Assembly: GCA_030372965.1 (NCBI GenBank) | Contig: JAUCQC010000182.1 | Coordinates: forward strand, 1 to 49,459 | Length of the DNA stretch: 49,459 nucleotides | Direction of reading: 5' to 3' | Source: a bacterium | GTDB lineage: Bacteria > Zhuqueibacterota > QNDG01 > DTFT01 | Shown here: positions 46,697 to 49,459 of the stretch, in pieces | How positions within the stretch are numbered: the stretch's first letter is position 1 | Layout of the letters: every line of letters begins with the position of its first letter | Program-made: the position numbers and the translations under genes | The notes under the pieces: generated by a model | The model's database searches: none | Seen by the model: the letters and a program-made list of their open reading frames with translations, nothing else | Told to the model about the DNA's origin: nothing

Positions 46697-47152
46697 TCAC
46701 AATTCCATTCTCATTCTGATCATGTCCCTGCATTCGATTCCGTTTTCGTATATCTTTTCTTCGTGATTTTTCCGGAAATAATCAAATTCGACTCCAACGA
46801 TCCGGAATCCGCATTTTTGATAGAGCATCATCTGTGTCACCCCGGGATTCCCGGTGCCGATTTCCAGCGTTTTCATCCCGTTCTCTTTCGCGTACCCAAT
46901 CGCTTCACGGATAAGCATTTTACCGATACCCTGATTCTGATACTCCTCATATACGGATACATTCATGATTTCCATCGTCTTCGGCCTTGTCTTCAGAAGC
47001 AACAGGGCACCGACGATTTTTTCGCCCAGTCTGGCGACAAATCGAGTGCTTGAATGGATATATTCGGCGATCACTTCCTCGGAAGGATCCGATAAAAGCA
47101 ATAAATCATCGGGTATGGCATCGTTTGTCCGTTCAATGATCACACCTTTCAC
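46697..47152 (-). CDS. GNAT family N-acetyltransferase
   Basis: 151 aa; NVSVYEEYQNQGIGKMLIREAIGYAKENGMKTLEIGTGNPGVTQMMLYQKCGFRIVGVE. Confidence 0.92.
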   Translation of the reverse strand: MKGVIIERTNDAIPDDLLLLSDPSEEVIAEYIHSSTRFVARLGEKIVGALLLLKTRPKTMEIMNVSVYEEYQNQGIGKMLIREAIGYAKENGMKTLEIGTGNPGVTQMMLYQKCGFRIVGVEFDYFRKNHEEKIYENGIECRDMIRMRMEL

Positions 47153-47492
47153 GGCATACCCCTTTCAAACCAGCCACTTCTCATTTTGTCATGAATACCA
47201 TGAAACTGAATGAATGAACGGGCTGCCTGTTCAGGAAATATAGCGGCTGTCGTCCTTAAAAATCCGGCTTTTTGATGTCCTGCGCGAAACGATGACCCGA
47301 ACGTGGGGCGGCCACCAACCGCCCGGATCCCATTTTTGAATCGTCCGCTGACCGGGATTCCGTCCGCTGGTTCCGAGGTCTTGATTTTCAAGACGTATTA
47401 TAGAATTGTCTCAGGCGATTTCTGTCTCTCTGCAGTCAACCGCTCGACGCGGTTACGCTGTTCCTCATTGTTTGAGGTGCGATGAGCCTGTT

Positions 47493-49440
47493 CTATTTGA
47501 TCAGGACCATTTTTTTGATATCGACATACTCTCCGACCTTAAGGGTGTAATGGTATATTCCGCTTGGGAGATGGGAAGCATTAAAGTCCTCCTCATAAAC
47601 ACCCGACGGCTTGTAACCATTCACAAGCGTCATCACTTCATTGCCTAAAACGTCATAAACAATTAAACTGGTTAAAGTCCCGTCCGTTCCGGAGAATGAA
47701 TTGAACGGCGATGTTGGGACCGCAAACTTGATTTTGGTTGTGGCGTTGAACGGATTGGGATAATTTTGACGCAAACCAAATCCCGCCGGGGCCGGTTCAT
47801 CTTGGGATTCGACTGCTGCGGCGCCGACAGACACCGTCGCGTTCGCCGTCACTCCAGAGGAACTGTCCGTGCAGGTGACAATCCAATTGCCTGTTTGGGT
47901 GGCGGTATAAAGACCCGTTGCGTCAATTTCTCCTCCCGTTGCGGACCAGACCGGTCGGAAGTAATGGAGCGTGTCTCCATCGGCGGTGAATCCGACGGCG
48001 GTAAACTGCTGTTTTTCCCCTAGCGCCAGATGCGACTCAACGGGCGACATGCTGATGGAGCTCAACTCACCCGGATGAGTCGATCGACTCAGGCAGGTTA
48101 TGGTCGCATCGATCGTGTCCATCGCGACACCGTTGATGGAGATTCGGACCTGAACAATGTCTTCAATGCCACGAATGGTTTCAGGAGGAATGTGAAATGG
48201 TATTTGCACGCTGTCCGTCGAAAAAGGCGCCAATTCATCCGTGTTGCCGGTAATGGCGCCGACCCAACCGAGTTCGGAATCGATCTCATAATTGATGGAT
48301 TGCGCCGCCATGCTCAGATTCCGCAAAAAGAGCCGAAGTGTGTCAATGGCATTTGCAAAACCGAATCCGTTCGTGAGTGTTGCGGATGCGTTCGTTTGGG
48401 CCGTGTCGGCCGGCAAAATCGTCACGTCGCTCATGAATATTCTCTGCAATTTCCATTTTTCGGAGGGGATCACATGATTGCTGAAGATGCGTTTGCTGTA
48501 TCCGCCCGCAATGGCGTTCATGATCGTTGTTTGGGTAAAGTCAACCGTCCCGTCGATTGTAGTGTAAAACTCGATTCCATCCCACAGAGCGATGCCGGCT
48601 TCGTTTTGAATGTCGACCTTTATGTTCTTGCCGAAGATTTTCAGGGTATCCGCCATGATCATGCTGTCCTGCTGCGCGATCACGACCGAATCGGCACTGA
48701 GAATGATATTGCTGAATTCATTCTGTTGGATCGCGGAACGCTTTCCCATGCTTGTGCCCGATCCTCCTCCCATTGCGCCCTGATTGAATAGATTCCGCGC
48801 GCAAAGATTGACCTTTCCGTTCGTCTTAAAACCTTTCCCCGGCCATAGGGTGCCGTAATTTTTGAATGTATTTGCATAAATATTAATGTTACCGCCGGTA
48901 TCCATCTTTGGCGATTGATCGCATTTGATTCTGCTGCCCTTTTCAAGAATAAATTGCTGATGACAAAAGATTTGAATGGAAGACTCTTCGACGGTTTTTC
49001 CTCCGGAACTGGATATGACGCTTTCGTTGGACATGGTTATCAAATTTGCATTAATGCTGTGAGAATCGCCTAAGATGGAAGCTCCGGACATTTCCAGGAC
49101 ACTTCCGTTGAACTGAAACTGCGCATTCTGGATTTTTCCGCCTGAAATATTCATTGTGACATTTCTGGAAAATAATTGTTCGCCGACAGACAGCTGGCCG
49201 GGCTCGGAGTACATGTCTGTCCAGATCTTGCCTTCATTCTGGATATTCAGCTGGTTTGAAACCGGAAGAATCTTCAAGTCATCCTGCATCAGGATATCGC
49301 CTGTCTTTTTAATAATCAGCTGATCAGTGAAAATTCTTGACCCGCCGGCAGCCCAATGTGAAATTAAAGATCCTTCAATTGTGATCTTTTTCGCTTTACA
49401 GTTCAAATCAATCTCGACCCCTTTGTCACCCGGGATATAC
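47493..49440 (-). CDS. Surface/secreted beta-helix-like protein with Ig-like domain and C-terminal sorting domain (N-terminus truncated)
   Basis: Repetitive N-terminal strands (ISGGKIQNAQFQFNGSVLEMSGASILGDSHSINANLITMSNESVISSSGG); Ig-like SISMSPVESHLALGEKQQFTAVGFTADGD...TATVSVG-like region; C-terminal NYPNPFNATTKIKFAV...KKMVLIK. Residues MCIRDR are adapter. Confidence 0.82.
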
Positions 49441-49459
49441 CTGTCTCTTATACACATCT
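49441..49459 (-). other. Tn5 mosaic end / Nextera adapter; artefact
   Basis: CTGTCTCTTATACACATCT is the reverse complement of the 19-bp mosaic end and gives the spurious N-terminus MCIRDR in the last ORF. Confidence 0.98.

Noticed and set aside
46563-46766. 67-aa plus-strand ORF
   Set aside because: No motif, no convincing ribosome-binding site, and it overlaps the inverted repeat and the GNAT 3' end.

Overview
The window is a ~49.4 kb metagenome-style contig with Nextera/Tn5 adapter sequence at both ends. The genomic insert is about 42..49440. About 34 kb is one nearly unidirectional minus-strand run of secreted carbohydrate-active enzymes: CE1-like esterases, a GH29 fucosidase with CBMs, three GH2, a clan GH-A arabinofuranosidase-like enzyme, GH39, GH42, two GH3 paralogs around a GH31, GH97, PL10 and a multi-domain CE8. 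No SusC/SusD pair, regulator or sugar transporter is visible. The mix fits side-chain-rich hemicellulose (xyloglucan/arabinoxylan) plus pectin. A short intergenic region with a 46-bp tandem repeat separates this block from a divergent plus-strand operon: an outer-membrane beta-barrel protein, then potABCD with overlapping start/stop codons and a strong terminator. Downstream on the minus strand are GH5, a TfoX-N-like protein, GH10, a type-B carboxylesterase, a secreted alpha/beta-hydrolase, a GNAT acetyltransferase and a partial beta-helix surface protein. Five proteins end in T9SS/FlgD-like C-terminal domains (four with an NPFN motif), which suggests an FCB-group host. Main points of interest: the SusCD-less mega-cluster, a nested jelly-roll insertion in one GH2, the 46-bp repeat, and a pair of inverted REP-like palindromes bracketing GH10. 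I found no convincing RNA genes, CRISPR arrays, transposases or defence systems. Family calls come from reading motifs in the translations, not from database searches.
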